64,000 nt of DNA from Paenibacillus whitsoniae. GTDB lineage: Bacteria > Bacillota > Bacilli > Paenibacillales > NBRC-103111. The notes beneath the pieces were generated by a model. The model saw only the letters and a program-made list of their open reading frames with translations, was not told the origin of the DNA and did not search any database. The DNA lies in assembly GCF_003955665.1 (NCBI RefSeq), contig NZ_RXHU01000045.1:431-64430 (forward strand). The letters run 5' to 3'. Positions 7,899-18,566 of this stretch are shown here, piece after piece; position 1 is the first letter of the stretch, and the number at the start of each line of letters is the position of its first letter. The position numbers and the translations under genes were made by a program.

Positions 7899-9263
7899 TT
7901 AAAAAGGAAATTTAAAACCTTTTCCTTTACCAAGCTTCTTCAGGTTTTTGGCACCTTTCGGCCCCATCATGCCGGAGAACTGCTTCATCATTTTGCGCAT
8001 ATCTTCGAACTGCTTGATGAACCGGTTCACTTCCTGCACGGAGTTGCCGCTGCCGAGCGCGATCCGCTTGCGGCGGGAAGGATTGAGCAGTTCAGGCTTA
8101 CGCTTCTCTTCCGTCGTCATTGATTTCACAATCGCTTCGACGCGCGCCATTTGCTTATCGTCAACCTTCATGTCCTTCATGCCTTTGATCTTGTTGGCAC
8201 CAGGAAGCATCTCCAGAATTTGATCCAGCGGCCCCATCTTCTTCACTTGCTCCATCTGGTCAAGGAAGTCTTCGAAGGTAAATTCGGCGGTCCGCATTTT
8301 GCGTTCCATCTCTTTCGCCTTCTCCATGTCGATGCCGGCTTGCGCCTTCTCAATCAGTGTCAGCATGTCGCCCATGCCGAGAATCCGGGATGCCATCCGA
8401 TCCGGGAAAAACGGCTCCAGCGCATCCATCTTCTCACCGCTTGCCACGAACTTAATCGGGCAGCCCGTAACCGCTTTGACGGACAGTGCGGCACCGCCGC
8501 GCGTATCGCCGTCGAGCTTAGTCAGCACTACACCTGTCAGCTCAAGCTGTTGGTGAAAACTTTCCGCGACATTGACCGCGTCTTGACCGGTCATCGCGTC
8601 AACGACGAGCAGAATCTCATCCGGATTCGTCGCAGATCGTACGTTTTTGAGCTCGTCCATCAAGTTCTCATCGATGTGCAGACGTCCCGCGGTATCGATA
8701 ATCACGTAATCGTGCCCGTTGTCTTTCGCATGCTCAAGACCCGCTTTCGCAATATCGACCGGATTCACCTGATCGCCCATCGCGAATACCGGCACTTTCA
8801 GCTGCTCGCCGAGCACCTGAAGCTGCTTAATCGCAGCCGGGCGGTAAATATCACATGCCACCATCAGCGGACGGTGATTTTGCTTTTGCAGCATTTTCGC
8901 GAGCTTGCCCGACGTTGTCGTCTTACCCGCCCCTTGCAGACCCGCCATCATAATGACGGTCGGCGGACGATTGGAGCGCGCCAGCTTGCTCTGGGAGCCG
9001 CCCATCAGCGCGGTAAGCTCCTTGTTCACGATATCGATGACGACCATGCCCGGTGTGAAAGACTTCATCACCTCTTGGCCGATCGCCTGTTCTTTCACTC
9101 TCGCAATAAAGTCTTTCACTACTTTAAAGTTAACGTCCGCTTCAAGCAGTGCCAGCCTTACTTCGCGAAGCGCTTCGCCTACATCCTCTTCCGTCAGCTT
9201 CCCTTTGCTTCGCAGTTTGCCGAAAACATTCTGCAACCGGTTCGCCAATCCTTCAAATGCCAT
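7899..9263 (-). CDS. ffh: Signal recognition particle protein Ffh
   Basis: SRP54-type GTPase that binds signal peptides and 4.5S/6S-type SRP RNA, targeting nascent membrane proteins to FtsY. The N domain (MAFEGLANRLQNVFGKLR) is followed by the G domain with GLQGAGKTTTSGKLA, DTAGR and TKLDGDTRGG, and a C-terminal Met-rich M domain (FEDFLDQMEQVKKMG through RKMMKQFSGMMG). Start 9263 has AGGAGGTG at the correct distance; the in-frame ATG nine bases earlier lies within that SD. 454 residues, full length. Confidence 0.98.
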   Translation of the reverse strand: MAFEGLANRLQNVFGKLRSKGKLTEEDVGEALREVRLALLEADVNFKVVKDFIARVKEQAIGQEVMKSFTPGMVVIDIVNKELTALMGGSQSKLARSNRPPTVIMMAGLQGAGKTTTSGKLAKMLQKQNHRPLMVACDIYRPAAIKQLQVLGEQLKVPVFAMGDQVNPVDIAKAGLEHAKDNGHDYVIIDTAGRLHIDENLMDELKNVRSATNPDEILLVVDAMTGQDAVNVAESFHQQLELTGVVLTKLDGDTRGGAALSVKAVTGCPIKFVASGEKMDALEPFFPDRMASRILGMGDMLTLIEKAQAGIDMEKAKEMERKMRTAEFTFEDFLDQMEQVKKMGPLDQILEMLPGANKIKGMKDMKVDDKQMARVEAIVKSMTTEEKRKPELLNPSRRKRIALGSGNSVQEVNRFIKQFEDMRKMMKQFSGMMGPKGAKNLKKLGKGKGFKFPF

Positions 9264-9293
9264 GCGCTTCACCTCCTGACTGTGAGTACGGAT

Positions 9294-9644
9294 TTAACCA
9301 ATACCAACGATTGTATCAAAAAGCTCCGCCGCTTTCCTTTGCAGCCCGGGCTCACAGTCACCGAGCACTTCCGACAGCGTCTCACGAAGCTTCATTCGCT
9401 GTTCATGCTTATGTAGCAACTGCAGCTTCTGCTCATAATCAAGCAGCGTCGTCTCAGCGCGTTTAATATGCTCGTAAACCGCCTGGCGGGAGATCGCAAA
9501 ATTCTCTGCAATTTCGCCGAGCGAATAATCATCATGGAAATACAATTGTAGAAACGTGCGCTGCTTCTCGGTCAAAAGCGGTTCATAAAAATCAAACAGC
9601 AGGTTGACGCGATTCGTTTTCTCAAGCATTTGATCGATCGTCAT
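9294..9644 (-). CDS. ylxM: YlxM/UPF0122 helix-turn-helix protein
   Basis: About 116 residues with a sigma-70 region-4-like helix-turn-helix: [41 protein letters not shown]. The family is always next to ffh and is thought to modulate SRP function; its precise role is open. The start at 9644 is fixed by CGGAGGTG just upstream; the frame is open further but crosses the promoter. Confidence 0.93.
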   Translation of the reverse strand: MTIDQMLEKTNRVNLLFDFYEPLLTEKQRTFLQLYFHDDYSLGEIAENFAISRQAVYEHIKRAETTLLDYEQKLQLLHKHEQRMKLRETLSEVLGDCEPGLQRKAAELFDTIVGIG

Positions 9645-9693
9645 GATCCACCTCCGTAAAGGTTGCACACTTGACACCAGCACAACAGAACCT

Positions 9694-9722
9694 ATCATAC
9701 TGAATTCCAGAATGAATGTCAA
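9694..9722 (-). promoter_or_regulatory. Consensus sigma-A promoter for ylxM-ffh-rpsP operon
   Basis: Minus-strand TTGACA, exactly 17 bases, TATGAT. The -35 is perfect and the -10 has five of six matches. It lies in the 81-base gap between ftsY and ylxM. Confidence 0.85.
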
Positions 9723-9725
9723 GCA

Positions 9726-10715
9726 TTATACCTTGTCAGCGGAATCTCCCATCCATTTGCCAAATAACGCATGCACAAATTGCTCTGAATCGAACGGCTG
9801 GAGATCATCCATTTTCTCGCCGAGACCGACGAATTTGACCGGCAGACTCAGTTCCTGGCGAATCGCAACGACGATGCCGCCTTTGGCTGTACCGTCCAGC
9901 TTGGATAGCACAAGGCCCGTTAAACCAGCTTTTTCTCCAAAAAGCTTCGCTTGGCTCAGCGCGTTCTGACCGGTCGTCGCGTCCAGCACTAGGATAACCT
10001 CATGCGGCGCATCCGGAATTTCGCGTTGAATGACGCGGTAAATTTTGTTCAGCTCTTCCATAAGGTTAACCTTGTTCTGCAAGCGTCCTGCGGTATCGCA
10101 CAGCAAAATATCGACGCCACGCGTCTTCGACGCCTGCACCGCATCATACATGACCGCCGCCGGATCTGCACCGGACTGCTGTTTGATGACGTCGACACCT
10201 ACGCGTGTGCCCCATGTCTCAAGCTGCTCGATCGCACCGGCACGGAACGTATCGCCCGCGGCCATGAGTACCTTTTTGCCTTGAGACTTGAACATGTGCG
10301 CCATTTTGCCAATTGTCGTCGTCTTACCGACGCCGTTGACGCCGACGAACAGGATGACGGTGAGGCCATTCGGGTTCAGATTCAACCCTGCATCCTGATC
10401 CCCTTTGAGCAATTCAATCAGCTTCTCGGATAAAATCGGCTGCAGCTCGGACGGGTCCTCGATCTTGCGCTTTTTGACTTCTGCACGCAGCTGGTCGATC
10501 AGCGCAAGCACCGTATTCACACCAACATCGGCACCGATCAAAATTTCTTCCAGTTCCTCATAGAAATCCTCGTCGATCTTTTTGCGGCGGGAGAACAGAT
10601 CGTCTACCCGATCCACAAACGCATCCCGCGTCTTCGCCAAACCTTCCTTAAACTTATTGGTAACGGCTTCTGCCTTCCCGGCGATGCTTTCCTTTAATCT
10701 TTTAAAAAAACTCAT
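9726..10715 (-). CDS. ftsY: Signal recognition particle receptor FtsY
   Basis: SRP receptor GTPase. 329 residues: a short charged N-terminal helix for membrane contact, the N domain, then the G domain with GVNGVGKTTTIGKMA, DTAGR and SKLDGTAKGG. The long acidic A domain of the E. coli protein is missing, as usual in Firmicutes. CAGGAGGAGCT precedes the ATG. It follows smc by 33 bases, the conserved rnc-smc-ftsY order. Confidence 0.98.
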   Translation of the reverse strand: MSFFKRLKESIAGKAEAVTNKFKEGLAKTRDAFVDRVDDLFSRRKKIDEDFYEELEEILIGADVGVNTVLALIDQLRAEVKKRKIEDPSELQPILSEKLIELLKGDQDAGLNLNPNGLTVILFVGVNGVGKTTTIGKMAHMFKSQGKKVLMAAGDTFRAGAIEQLETWGTRVGVDVIKQQSGADPAAVMYDAVQASKTRGVDILLCDTAGRLQNKVNLMEELNKIYRVIQREIPDAPHEVILVLDATTGQNALSQAKLFGEKAGLTGLVLSKLDGTAKGGIVVAIRQELSLPVKFVGLGEKMDDLQPFDSEQFVHALFGKWMGDSADKV

Positions 10716-10748
10716 AGCTCCTCCTGCTTCCGTCCCCGTAATAATCTC

Positions 10749-13700
10749 CTATGATGCAGTCATTTCCGCTTCCTCATCTTCCAGACGCACCGATACGAGC
10801 TTGGATACGCCGCCTTCTTGCATCGTGACGCCGTACAGCACATCCGCTTCTTCCATCGTCCCTTTCCGGTGGGTAACGACGATAAACTGCGTCATTTCCG
10901 AGAACTCTCGCAAATATTCCGCAAAGCGGGATACATTCGCTTCATCCAGCGCCGCCTCGACCTCGTCCAGCACGCAGAACGGCACCGGCTTCACGCGAAT
11001 GATCGAGAACAGCAGCGCAATCGCGGTCAAAGCGCGTTCCCCCCCGGAGAGCAGCTGCAAGTTTTGCAGCTTCTTGCCTGGCGGCTGCGCCACGATTTCG
11101 ATGCCGGTGTCAAGCAAGTTGTCCGGTTCCGATAGAATCAGGTCCGCCCGGCCGCCGCCGAACAGTTTGGCGAATACGACGCCGAAATGGGAGCGAATCG
11201 CATCGAACGTCGCTTTGAACCGTTTGGACATTTCCTGATCGATCTCGTGTATGACTTGATACAGTGTCGTCTTCGCTTCAATAAGATCGTCCTTCTGCGC
11301 AGCGAGGAACTCATAACGTTCGGACACCCGTGCGAACTCGTCGATCGCACCAAGGTTTACCTCGCCGAGCGACGCGATTTCGCGCTTCAGCTCGCGCACT
11401 TTATTTTGCGTACCGATAATGTCTTCCGGCACCGGATAGCGCTGCTTCGCCAGCTCGAAGCTGAGCTCGTACTCCTCGCCAAGCTTCTTGAGCAGATTCT
11501 CAAGCTCCACATCAAGGCGCGTGACGCGCACTTCCGTTTGGCGAAGATTCTCCTCAACTTGTTTGAGCTGCGTGCGCTGCGTGCGGGTCTCATTCTCGCC
11601 CTGCTCCAACTTGAGCAGCCAGTCAGCGCGTTCCGCCCGCTTGAAATCGATGCTTTCCGAGCATTGCTGCTTCCGCAGCTTCAAGTCGTTCAAAAGCTCG
11701 ATCTGCGCGACGGTTTCCAGCTCCAGCGCCGCCATATCTGCTTCCAACTGCTGCATGAGGCCGCGGTTCACGTCGATTTCCCGTTCCGCTTCCGACAAGT
11801 CCGTCTGCAAGCGGCGCTGCTGATCCTGCAAGGAATGCTTCTCCTGCGTGATCGACGCCACTTTTACTTTCAAATCCGTGAGCTGGCCTTGCAGCTCCTC
11901 CTTGGCGGATTCGCTTGCTTTCCGCGAGCTTTCGGCATCCCGAATCGCCTGCTGAAGCGAAGCTTCTTCCTGCTGGAGTTCCGCCAGCGCCGCTTCCGCT
12001 TCCTCCTTCTTTCGGGCAAAATCCTTTTGCTCCTCGATCAGTGCATTCCGGTCCTGGCTATCGAGTGACAGCTGCTCGTCCACGGTACGGCTCTCGGATT
12101 CGAGCGGATTCAACTCGGCGCGGATTTGCTGCTCGGTAATACGCTGCTGCTCGCCTTGCTGGCGAAGCTGCTCCACTTTCATCATCTCTTCGGTGATTTC
12201 GCGCTTAAGCTGTGTCGTCTGAGCGCGCAAGCCGCCGAGCTGCGTTTCGGAGCTCTTAATCTCCGTGTCCAACTCTTCGACTTGGCGCTGACGTCCCAGG
12301 AGATTCGCCGTTTTTTTCTGCAAGCTTCCCCCTGTCATCGAGCCGCCGGGATTCACAACGTCACCCTCGAGCGTCACGACACGGTAGCGGTACTGCGCTT
12401 TCGCTGCAATATGGTTCGCATCCTCCAACGTCTGCGCCACCACGACATTCCCGAGCAAACTGGAGAAAATATTGTGATACTTGCTATCAAACTCAACCAG
12501 ATTGACGGCAATGCCGACGAAGCCACGGCCCGCTTTGAGCGTGCCAATCTCATGCTCCGAAATGGAGCGGCCGCGAATGACATTCATCGGCAGGAACGTC
12601 GCCCGTCCCATTTGCCGGCGCTTCAGGAATGCAATCGCTTCCCGCCCGTCCTCTTCCGTCTCGACGACGATATTCTGGAGCGCTGCGCCCAACGCCGTCT
12701 CAATCGCGATTTCCACGTGCTGAGGCACCTTCACGAGTTCGGCCACCGCCCCGCGAATGCCTCGCAGATCGCCGCGAGTTTTGGCCTTGAGCACTTCTTT
12801 GACCCCTTGCATAAAGCCGTCATAGTCGTTCGCCATTTCCTTCATCGTGTCGCGGCGGGAGATCAAGCTGTCCAGCTTCTGCTCCCACTTGCGCACCATG
12901 CCGAGCGCATCGTCCAAGAGGCCCTGCTTCGTTTTTAGCGCTTGCGTAATGGCGACGTACTGCAGGCGCGCTTCTTCGATCTCGCGGACAGTCGCTTCGA
13001 GCTTATCTGTCAGCTCCTGTCTGCGAAGCACGATCTGCTCCCGCTGACCGGCCCACTTCTGCCGCTCGTCGTCCAGCCGCTCCAGCCGCCGGGAGATCGA
13101 TTCCATCTGCTGCTCCGCATAGCGAATCTCGTTGCGGGACTGCGCCATTTTGTTCAGCGTCTCCAGCAGTTCGCCCTTCAGCTGCTCTTCCGGCGACGCG
13201 TTGATCCCGCCGCTGACGCCTTGCAACCGCTGCTCTTCCGCCGTCAGCTTAGCCTGGAACTCAAACAGCTGCGCACCGATCTGGATAATTTTCTCCCGAT
13301 GCTCGTTCAGTTCGGCTTCTTTATCCTGCTTCCGCTGCTCCTGCTGCGCAATCGTGCTGTTCAACTGTTGATGGTTCGCAGCATAGTTCTTCTTCCGTTC
13401 CTTGAGAACCTCACCATGCCCCTCGCACTTCTCGAACTCTTCACTCAGCGTGAGCAAGCTTTCCTGGAGCGTCTCCAGCTCTTCCTCCAGCCTGCGGGAT
13501 TCCAAACGGTGCTTCTCCAGCTGGGCATCGTGCTGGCTGACAATCGTCGACAACTCGAGCTGCTCCTGCGTCAGCTTGTCCAAAAGCGCTTTCGCTTCGT
13601 TCCACGAGGCGTAAATCTGCTCGATTTGGTGAACATACATCGAAATTTCATTGCTCTTCAGCGTTTCACGAAGCGCTTTATAGCGCGTCGCCTTCTCCGC

Positions 13701-14324
13701 CTGCTCCCGCAAAGGCTCAAGCTGGTCCTCCAGCTCCGAAACCAAATCGTGAATTCGCAGCAGATTCTGCTCCGTTTCGTTCAATTTCTTTTCCGCTTCG
13801 CGCTTGCGCGATTTATACTTGACAATACCGGAAGCTTCCTCGAAAATACCCCGGCGATCTTCAGACTTCGTACTCAAAATCTCTTCAATCCGGCCTTGTC
13901 CGATAATGGAATACGCCTCTTTGCCGATCCCCGTATCCATGAAAAGCTCGGTAATATCTTTCAGACGGCAAGGCTGCTTGTTAATCAAATACTCACTTTC
14001 CCCGCTTCGATGCACCCGCCGGGTGACCGTCACTTCCGAAAAGTCCAGCGGCAATGATTGCGAGGCATTGTCAAGCGTCAACGACACTTCCCCGTAGTTC
14101 ACAGCACGCCGCGCATCGCTACCGGCAAAGATGACGTCCTCCATCTTGCCACCGCGCAGCGACTTCGCGCTTTGCTCGCCGAGCACCCAACGGATCCCGT
14201 CCGAGATATTGCTTTTTCCACTCCCGTTAGGACCTACAACAGCGGTAATCCCGCGAACAAATTCCAGTTCCGTTCGGTCTGCGAAAGATTTAAACCCGGA
14301 TAACTCGATCCGTTTCAAAAACAT
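10749..14324 (-). CDS. smc: Chromosome segregation/condensation ATPase SMC
   Basis: 1191-residue SMC protein that with ScpA/ScpB forms the condensin ring. Walker A GPNGSGKSNISDG is at about residue 32; a long coiled coil runs to the hinge (about 510-680, with GDLRGIRGAVAELV and VVNPGGSMTGGS); the second coiled coil returns to the C-terminal ABC signature LLSGGERALTAIALLF and Walker B FCVLDEVEAALDEAN. Full length with no breaks. Downstream of rnc and upstream of ftsY. Confidence 0.98.
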   Translation of the reverse strand: MFLKRIELSGFKSFADRTELEFVRGITAVVGPNGSGKSNISDGIRWVLGEQSAKSLRGGKMEDVIFAGSDARRAVNYGEVSLTLDNASQSLPLDFSEVTVTRRVHRSGESEYLINKQPCRLKDITELFMDTGIGKEAYSIIGQGRIEEILSTKSEDRRGIFEEASGIVKYKSRKREAEKKLNETEQNLLRIHDLVSELEDQLEPLREQAEKATRYKALRETLKSNEISMYVHQIEQIYASWNEAKALLDKLTQEQLELSTIVSQHDAQLEKHRLESRRLEEELETLQESLLTLSEEFEKCEGHGEVLKERKKNYAANHQQLNSTIAQQEQRKQDKEAELNEHREKIIQIGAQLFEFQAKLTAEEQRLQGVSGGINASPEEQLKGELLETLNKMAQSRNEIRYAEQQMESISRRLERLDDERQKWAGQREQIVLRRQELTDKLEATVREIEEARLQYVAITQALKTKQGLLDDALGMVRKWEQKLDSLISRRDTMKEMANDYDGFMQGVKEVLKAKTRGDLRGIRGAVAELVKVPQHVEIAIETALGAALQNIVVETEEDGREAIAFLKRRQMGRATFLPMNVIRGRSISEHEIGTLKAGRGFVGIAVNLVEFDSKYHNIFSSLLGNVVVAQTLEDANHIAAKAQYRYRVVTLEGDVVNPGGSMTGGSLQKKTANLLGRQRQVEELDTEIKSSETQLGGLRAQTTQLKREITEEMMKVEQLRQQGEQQRITEQQIRAELNPLESESRTVDEQLSLDSQDRNALIEEQKDFARKKEEAEAALAELQQEEASLQQAIRDAESSRKASESAKEELQGQLTDLKVKVASITQEKHSLQDQQRRLQTDLSEAEREIDVNRGLMQQLEADMAALELETVAQIELLNDLKLRKQQCSESIDFKRAERADWLLKLEQGENETRTQRTQLKQVEENLRQTEVRVTRLDVELENLLKKLGEEYELSFELAKQRYPVPEDIIGTQNKVRELKREIASLGEVNLGAIDEFARVSERYEFLAAQKDDLIEAKTTLYQVIHEIDQEMSKRFKATFDAIRSHFGVVFAKLFGGGRADLILSEPDNLLDTGIEIVAQPPGKKLQNLQLLSGGERALTAIALLFSIIRVKPVPFCVLDEVEAALDEANVSRFAEYLREFSEMTQFIVVTHRKGTMEEADVLYGVTMQEGGVSKLVSVRLEDEEAEMTAS

Positions 14325-14385
14325 GGTCTCACCTCAACCGTATTGTACCATAACCCTTAGCAAAAGCAGAGAGCCGCAGGCGCGA

Positions 14386-14412
14386 AAAAATAAAAGAAGC
14401 GGCCGCAGCCGC
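14386..14412 (-). terminator. Putative terminator between rnc and smc
   Basis: Minus-strand GCGGC / GCCGC stem with a four-base loop, followed by TTCTTTTATTTTTT. It may uncouple smc from the fab-rnc transcript. Confidence 0.7.
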
Positions 14413-14432
14413 CCCTTTCTCTAACTCACGCG

Positions 14433-15134
14433 CTATCTCTGTACCGTCACGTTCAGCTTCGACAGAGCGCCAGCCGCTGCCTGCTGTTCCGCTTCTTTCT
14501 TGGAGCGACCCGCTCCCGTACCGAGCAGTTCACTGTCCATATGCACCTCGGCGACGAATTCGCGCTCGTGCGCAGGCCCGCGCTCGTTGACGATGCGATA
14601 TTCCAGTGTCCCCATGCTGTGATGCTGCACGTACTCTTGCAATTGCGTTTTATAATCGATGACGAGCAGCTTGCCTTCCGTGGACAGTTTACTGAATACA
14701 TGCGTTTTCAGAAACGATTTAACCACATCCAGCCCTTGATCGAGGTACAGCGCGCCGACGAACGATTCGAATACGTCCGCAAGCAGCGCCGGTCTCGAGC
14801 GGCCGCCTGTCAGTTCTTCTCCTTTGCCCAACAGCACATAAGCGCCGAAATCCAAATCTTCCGCAAACGTCACGAGCGAAGGCTCGCACACGATAGAAGC
14901 CCTTAGCTTCGTTAACTCGCCTTCTGTACGCCCCGGGTATGAATCATATAAAAATTCCGAAACCGTCAACTCCAGCACGGCGTCTCCCAGAAACTCCAAT
15001 CGCTCGTTGTCTTTATGTCCCGCGATGCGATGCTCGTTGACGTAAGATGAATGGGTAAATGCCTGCCTTAGCAGATCCGACCTCCGAAAAGTTATGCGAA
15101 TCGCTTTCTGCAGCTCTCTAATATCACGGTTCAT
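14433..15134 (-). CDS. rnc: Ribonuclease III
   Basis: Double-strand-specific endoribonuclease for rRNA processing and antisense decay. N-terminal nuclease domain with the signature [13 protein letters not shown] (metal-binding E/D) and [16 protein letters not shown]-terminal double-stranded RNA-binding domain ([13 protein letters not shown] ... [16 protein letters not shown]). 233 residues, normal length. It follows fabF by about 60 bases. Confidence 0.98.
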   Translation of the reverse strand: MNRDIRELQKAIRITFRRSDLLRQAFTHSSYVNEHRIAGHKDNERLEFLGDAVLELTVSEFLYDSYPGRTEGELTKLRASIVCEPSLVTFAEDLDFGAYVLLGKGEELTGGRSRPALLADVFESFVGALYLDQGLDVVKSFLKTHVFSKLSTEGKLLVIDYKTQLQEYVQHHSMGTLEYRIVNERGPAHEREFVAEVHMDSELLGTGAGRSKKEAEQQAAAGALSKLNVTVQR

Positions 15135-15195
15135 TGCTTTGAATCACCACCCCGAGAGACTGATATTGGGTTATCTTTCTTCGCAGGAAGGTAAA

Positions 15196-16431
15196 CTATG
15201 CTTCAAACTTTTTGAGCACGATCGTTGCGTTGTGACCGCCGAAGCCAAAGGAGTTGGACATCGCGATTTTTACATTCGCTTCACGCGCAACGTTCGGCAC
15301 GTAATCCAGATCGCATTCCGGATCTTGATTGTCGATATTGATGGTCGGCGCGATGGTGTTGTTGGCAATCGTCAGCCCGCAGATGACCGCTTCTACGCCG
15401 CCGGCAGCACCGAGCAGATGGCCAGTCATCGATTTCGTCGAGGACACCGCTACTTTGGAAGCGTACTCGCCCAGTGTCTTCTTGATCGCCGTCGTTTCGG
15501 ATTTGTCACCGACCGGCGTCGAGGTACCGTGCGCGTTGATGTAGGTCACGTCTTCCGGCGAGATGCCTGCGTCCTTGATCGCCCGCTTCATGCAGCGCGC
15601 TGCGCCGTCCGGATCCGGATCCGTCATATGGTAAGCGTCACCACTCATGCCGTAGCCGATCACTTCCGCATAGATGCGCGCGCCGCGTTTTTGCGCGTGT
15701 TCCAGTGTTTCCAGCACGAGGATGCCTGCACCCTCGCCCATCACGAAACCGTCACGGTCGACGTCAAACGGCCGGCTTGCCTTGGTCGGCTCTTCGTTGC
15801 GCGTTGACATCGCTCTCAAAGCGCAGAAGCCTGCAACCCCGATTGGCGTAATCGTCGCTTCCGCGCCGCCGCAGATCATCACATCGGCATCGCCGCGCTG
15901 CAAAATTTTGAACGAATCGCCGATGGAATGCGTGCCGGTGGCGCACGCCGTAACCGCTGTCGAGTTCGGTCCTTTCGCTCCTGTGATCATCGACACTTGG
16001 CCGGATGCCATGTTCGCGATCATCATTGGAATAAAGAACGGAGAAACGCGTTTCGGTCCTTTTTCCAGCAAAATGCGGTGCTGCTCTTCCCATGTGCCCA
16101 AACCGCCGATTCCGGAACCTACGGACACGCCTACGCGTTCCGGATCCGTATCTTCTGCAACGTTCAACTTCGCATCTTTTAAGGCGTTCAGTGCGCCTGC
16201 AACAGCAAACTGTACGAAACGGTCCATACGGCGCGCTTCTTTACGGTCTACGTAATTTTCGATATTAAAATCTTTAATTTCCGCCGCAATCTGCGTCGGG
16301 TATTCGCTGACATCAAAATTCTCAATGCGGCTTACGCCGGATTTGCCGGAAGTCAAATTACCCCAGAATGTATCCAAATCTTGACCGAGGGCCGTCACAA
16401 CGCCCATACCTGTAATGACAACTCTGTTCAT
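15196..16431 (-). CDS. fabF: 3-oxoacyl-ACP synthase II
   Basis: Condensing enzyme that elongates acyl-ACP with malonyl-ACP. Begins [16 protein letters not shown]. The active-site Cys lies in [16 protein letters not shown], the two catalytic His in [11 protein letters not shown] and [13 protein letters not shown]. 411 residues. The start at 16431 is chosen because GAAGGATGG lies upstream and because the 14 extra residues of the longer frame are not family-like. It follows acpP. Confidence 0.98.
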   Translation of the reverse strand: MNRVVITGMGVVTALGQDLDTFWGNLTSGKSGVSRIENFDVSEYPTQIAAEIKDFNIENYVDRKEARRMDRFVQFAVAGALNALKDAKLNVAEDTDPERVGVSVGSGIGGLGTWEEQHRILLEKGPKRVSPFFIPMMIANMASGQVSMITGAKGPNSTAVTACATGTHSIGDSFKILQRGDADVMICGGAEATITPIGVAGFCALRAMSTRNEEPTKASRPFDVDRDGFVMGEGAGILVLETLEHAQKRGARIYAEVIGYGMSGDAYHMTDPDPDGAARCMKRAIKDAGISPEDVTYINAHGTSTPVGDKSETTAIKKTLGEYASKVAVSSTKSMTGHLLGAAGGVEAVICGLTIANNTIAPTINIDNQDPECDLDYVPNVAREANVKIAMSNSFGFGGHNATIVLKKFEA

Positions 16432-16526
16432 TTGTACCATCCTTCTATGTAGTGAGACATTATTATTATTCATGCTGAGAATGGAGAGAAGTCCCGTCTT
16501 GATTAGGAACGGGACTCGGCAGACTA

Positions 16527-16760
16527 TTACGTATGAGATTTTATGTAATTCGTAACTTCTCCTACTGTCGTAATCTTCTCAGCGTCTTCATCGGAAATTT
16601 CTAAATCGAATTCATCTTCTAATTCCATTACCAATTCCACTACATCGAGAGAATCAGCACCTAGATCTTCTTTGAAAGATGCTTCGAGGGTGACTTCAGA
16701 TTCATCAACCCCTAGACGATCGACTACAATTCGTTTAACACGATCCAATACGTCGGACAT
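16527..16760 (-). CDS. acpP: Acyl carrier protein
   Basis: 77-residue acidic four-helix carrier; the phosphopantetheine attachment Ser is S37 in [15 protein letters not shown]. Carries fatty acyl intermediates between Fab enzymes and PlsX. GAGGAGGTG precedes the ATG at 16760, a strong site fitting its high expression. Located between fabG and fabF. Confidence 0.98.
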   Translation of the reverse strand: MSDVLDRVKRIVVDRLGVDESEVTLEASFKEDLGADSLDVVELVMELEDEFDLEISDEDAEKITTVGEVTNYIKSHT

Positions 16761-16843
16761 CCGGTTCACCTCCTCTTTGGTATTATACGAGAATCTTTGA
16801 CAGATTGCCAGTAGGCAAATTTGCAGATTCTCATTTCGCTTTT

Positions 16844-17584
16844 TTACATGTACATGCCGCCATCCACATGCAGCGTTTGCCCTGTCATGTAGGAAGCGTC
16901 ATCGGAAGCCAAGAAGCGGACAACCTTCGCAATCTCCTCCGGCTGCCCAAGGCGCTCCAGCGGAATGCCTTTCAGCATTTGTTCCTTGAGTTCGGAAGAC
17001 AGCTTGTCGGTCATGTCCGTTTCAATAAAGCCCGGAGCCACCGCATTCACGGTAATGCCACGGGAAGCAAGTTCCTTCGCCGTCGCCTTCGTGAGCCCGA
17101 TGACGCCTGCTTTGGCTGCTACATAGTTGGCCTGACCCGGGTTGCCGAGCACGCCGACTACAGAAGATATATTGATAATTCGACCGGAGCGCTGCTTCAT
17201 CATCGGACGTGTAACCGCCTTAACGCAGTTAAATACGCCTTTCAGATTTGTCGCGATCACTTGATCGAACTCTTCTTCCTTCATACGCATGATTAGATTG
17301 TCTCTCGTTATGCCCGCATTATTCACAAGAATATCGATTTTGCCAAATGTTTCTATCGTTTGCTTGACCAAATCTTCGGATTCCTGATAGGAGCTGACAT
17401 CGGCGCGCAGCTTGATCGCCTTGCGGCCCATCGCTTCAATCGCGGCCACAACCTCGCTAGCCGCTCCTTCGCTGCCTGCGTAGTTCACAACGACGTCCGC
17501 CCCATGCTCTACCAAATGCAGCGCAATCGCACGGCCGATGCCGCGGGATGCGCCAGTGACTAACGCTACTTTACCCGTTAACAT
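16844..17584 (-). CDS. fabG: 3-oxoacyl-ACP reductase
   Basis: NADPH-dependent short-chain dehydrogenase reducing 3-ketoacyl-ACP. Cofactor motif GASRGIG at 11-17, NNAGI, and the catalytic Ser-Tyr-Lys set in [10 protein letters not shown] and YVAAKAG. 246 residues. Its start overlaps the fabD coding end by 14 bases, implying coupled translation. Confidence 0.97.
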   Translation of the reverse strand: MLTGKVALVTGASRGIGRAIALHLVEHGADVVVNYAGSEGAASEVVAAIEAMGRKAIKLRADVSSYQESEDLVKQTIETFGKIDILVNNAGITRDNLIMRMKEEEFDQVIATNLKGVFNCVKAVTRPMMKQRSGRIINISSVVGVLGNPGQANYVAAKAGVIGLTKATAKELASRGITVNAVAPGFIETDMTDKLSSELKEQMLKGIPLERLGQPEEIAKVVRFLASDDASYMTGQTLHVDGGMYM

Positions 17585-18518
17585 GCTGCTCCACCTCCAA
17601 ATACTTGTTCAGCGCTTCCAGACTGCCGATCGAGACCGTTTTGACGGATTTGTCGACCTTCTTGATCAGTCCGGCAAGCACCGTACCCGAGCCCAGCTCG
17701 ATAAAGGTATCGACGCCTTCGCGGATCAAGTACGCAATGGTGTCTTCCCATAATACAGGGGAATACACTTGCTCCACAAGCAGCCCCCGGATTTCCTCCG
17801 GCTGCGTGACCTCGCGCGCCGTTACGTTCGCGACGACCGGCACCGCTGCAGGCTGCATGTCCACCGCAGCCAGCACGCTAGCCAGCCGCTCGGAGGCCGG
17901 CTTCATGAGCGACGAATGAAACGGCCCGCTCACTTCGAGAGGTATCGCGCGCTTCGCGCCCGCTTCTTTGCAGCGCTCGACGACCGCTGCCACGCCTTCT
18001 TTGCTGCCCGAGACGACGATCTGTCCCGGGCAGTTCACATTGGCGAGCTCCACGACGGAGCCGCCTTCGGTAATCGCCGTGCACAGGGCTGCCAGCGCTT
18101 CGCGCTCGGCCCCCAGCACGGCGGCCATGGCGCCCAGGCCGCCGGGGACGGCCTGCTCCATGAACTCGCCGCGGGCCCGCACGGTGCGGACCGCGTCTTC
18201 GAACCCGAGCGCGCCCGCCGCGACGAGCGCGCTGTATTCGCCGAGACTATGTCCCGCGACATAGTCGGGCGAGATGCCCGCAGCCTTGAACGCCTCCAAA
18301 CAAGCGATGCTTGTTGTAAGGAGGGCCGGCTGCGTATTATAGGTGATTTTCAGCTGGTCGTCAGGCCCCTGAAAAATCACCTCGGACAATGCGAACCCCA
18401 GCGCTTCGTCCGCGCGGTTAAAATAAGCCTTCGCCGCAGGCTGGGCATCGTACAAATCTTTCCCCATGCCCACGGACTGCGAACCTTGTCCAGGAAATAC
18501 AAATGCAATTTTACCCAT
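17571..18518 (-). CDS. fabD: Malonyl-CoA:ACP transacylase
   Basis: Loads malonyl units onto ACP. GQGSQ at 10-14, nucleophile Ser91 in GHSLGE, and the catalytic His in SGPFHSSLM. 315 residues, typical. Between fabH and fabG; the middle of the gene is noticeably GC-rich but unbroken. Confidence 0.97.
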   Translation of the reverse strand: MGKIAFVFPGQGSQSVGMGKDLYDAQPAAKAYFNRADEALGFALSEVIFQGPDDQLKITYNTQPALLTTSIACLEAFKAAGISPDYVAGHSLGEYSALVAAGALGFEDAVRTVRARGEFMEQAVPGGLGAMAAVLGAEREALAALCTAITEGGSVVELANVNCPGQIVVSGSKEGVAAVVERCKEAGAKRAIPLEVSGPFHSSLMKPASERLASVLAAVDMQPAAVPVVANVTAREVTQPEEIRGLLVEQVYSPVLWEDTIAYLIREGVDTFIELGSGTVLAGLIKKVDKSVKTVSIGSLEALNKYLEVEQHVNG

Positions 18519-18566
18519 ACGAGAAAAGGATCCCCTTCCACGATTGTCGTTAATGTAATCCGTACG

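Noticed and set aside
8151-9416. 421-codon frame opposite ffh
   Set aside because: Antisense shadow of a highly conserved gene, His/Arg-rich, no SD.
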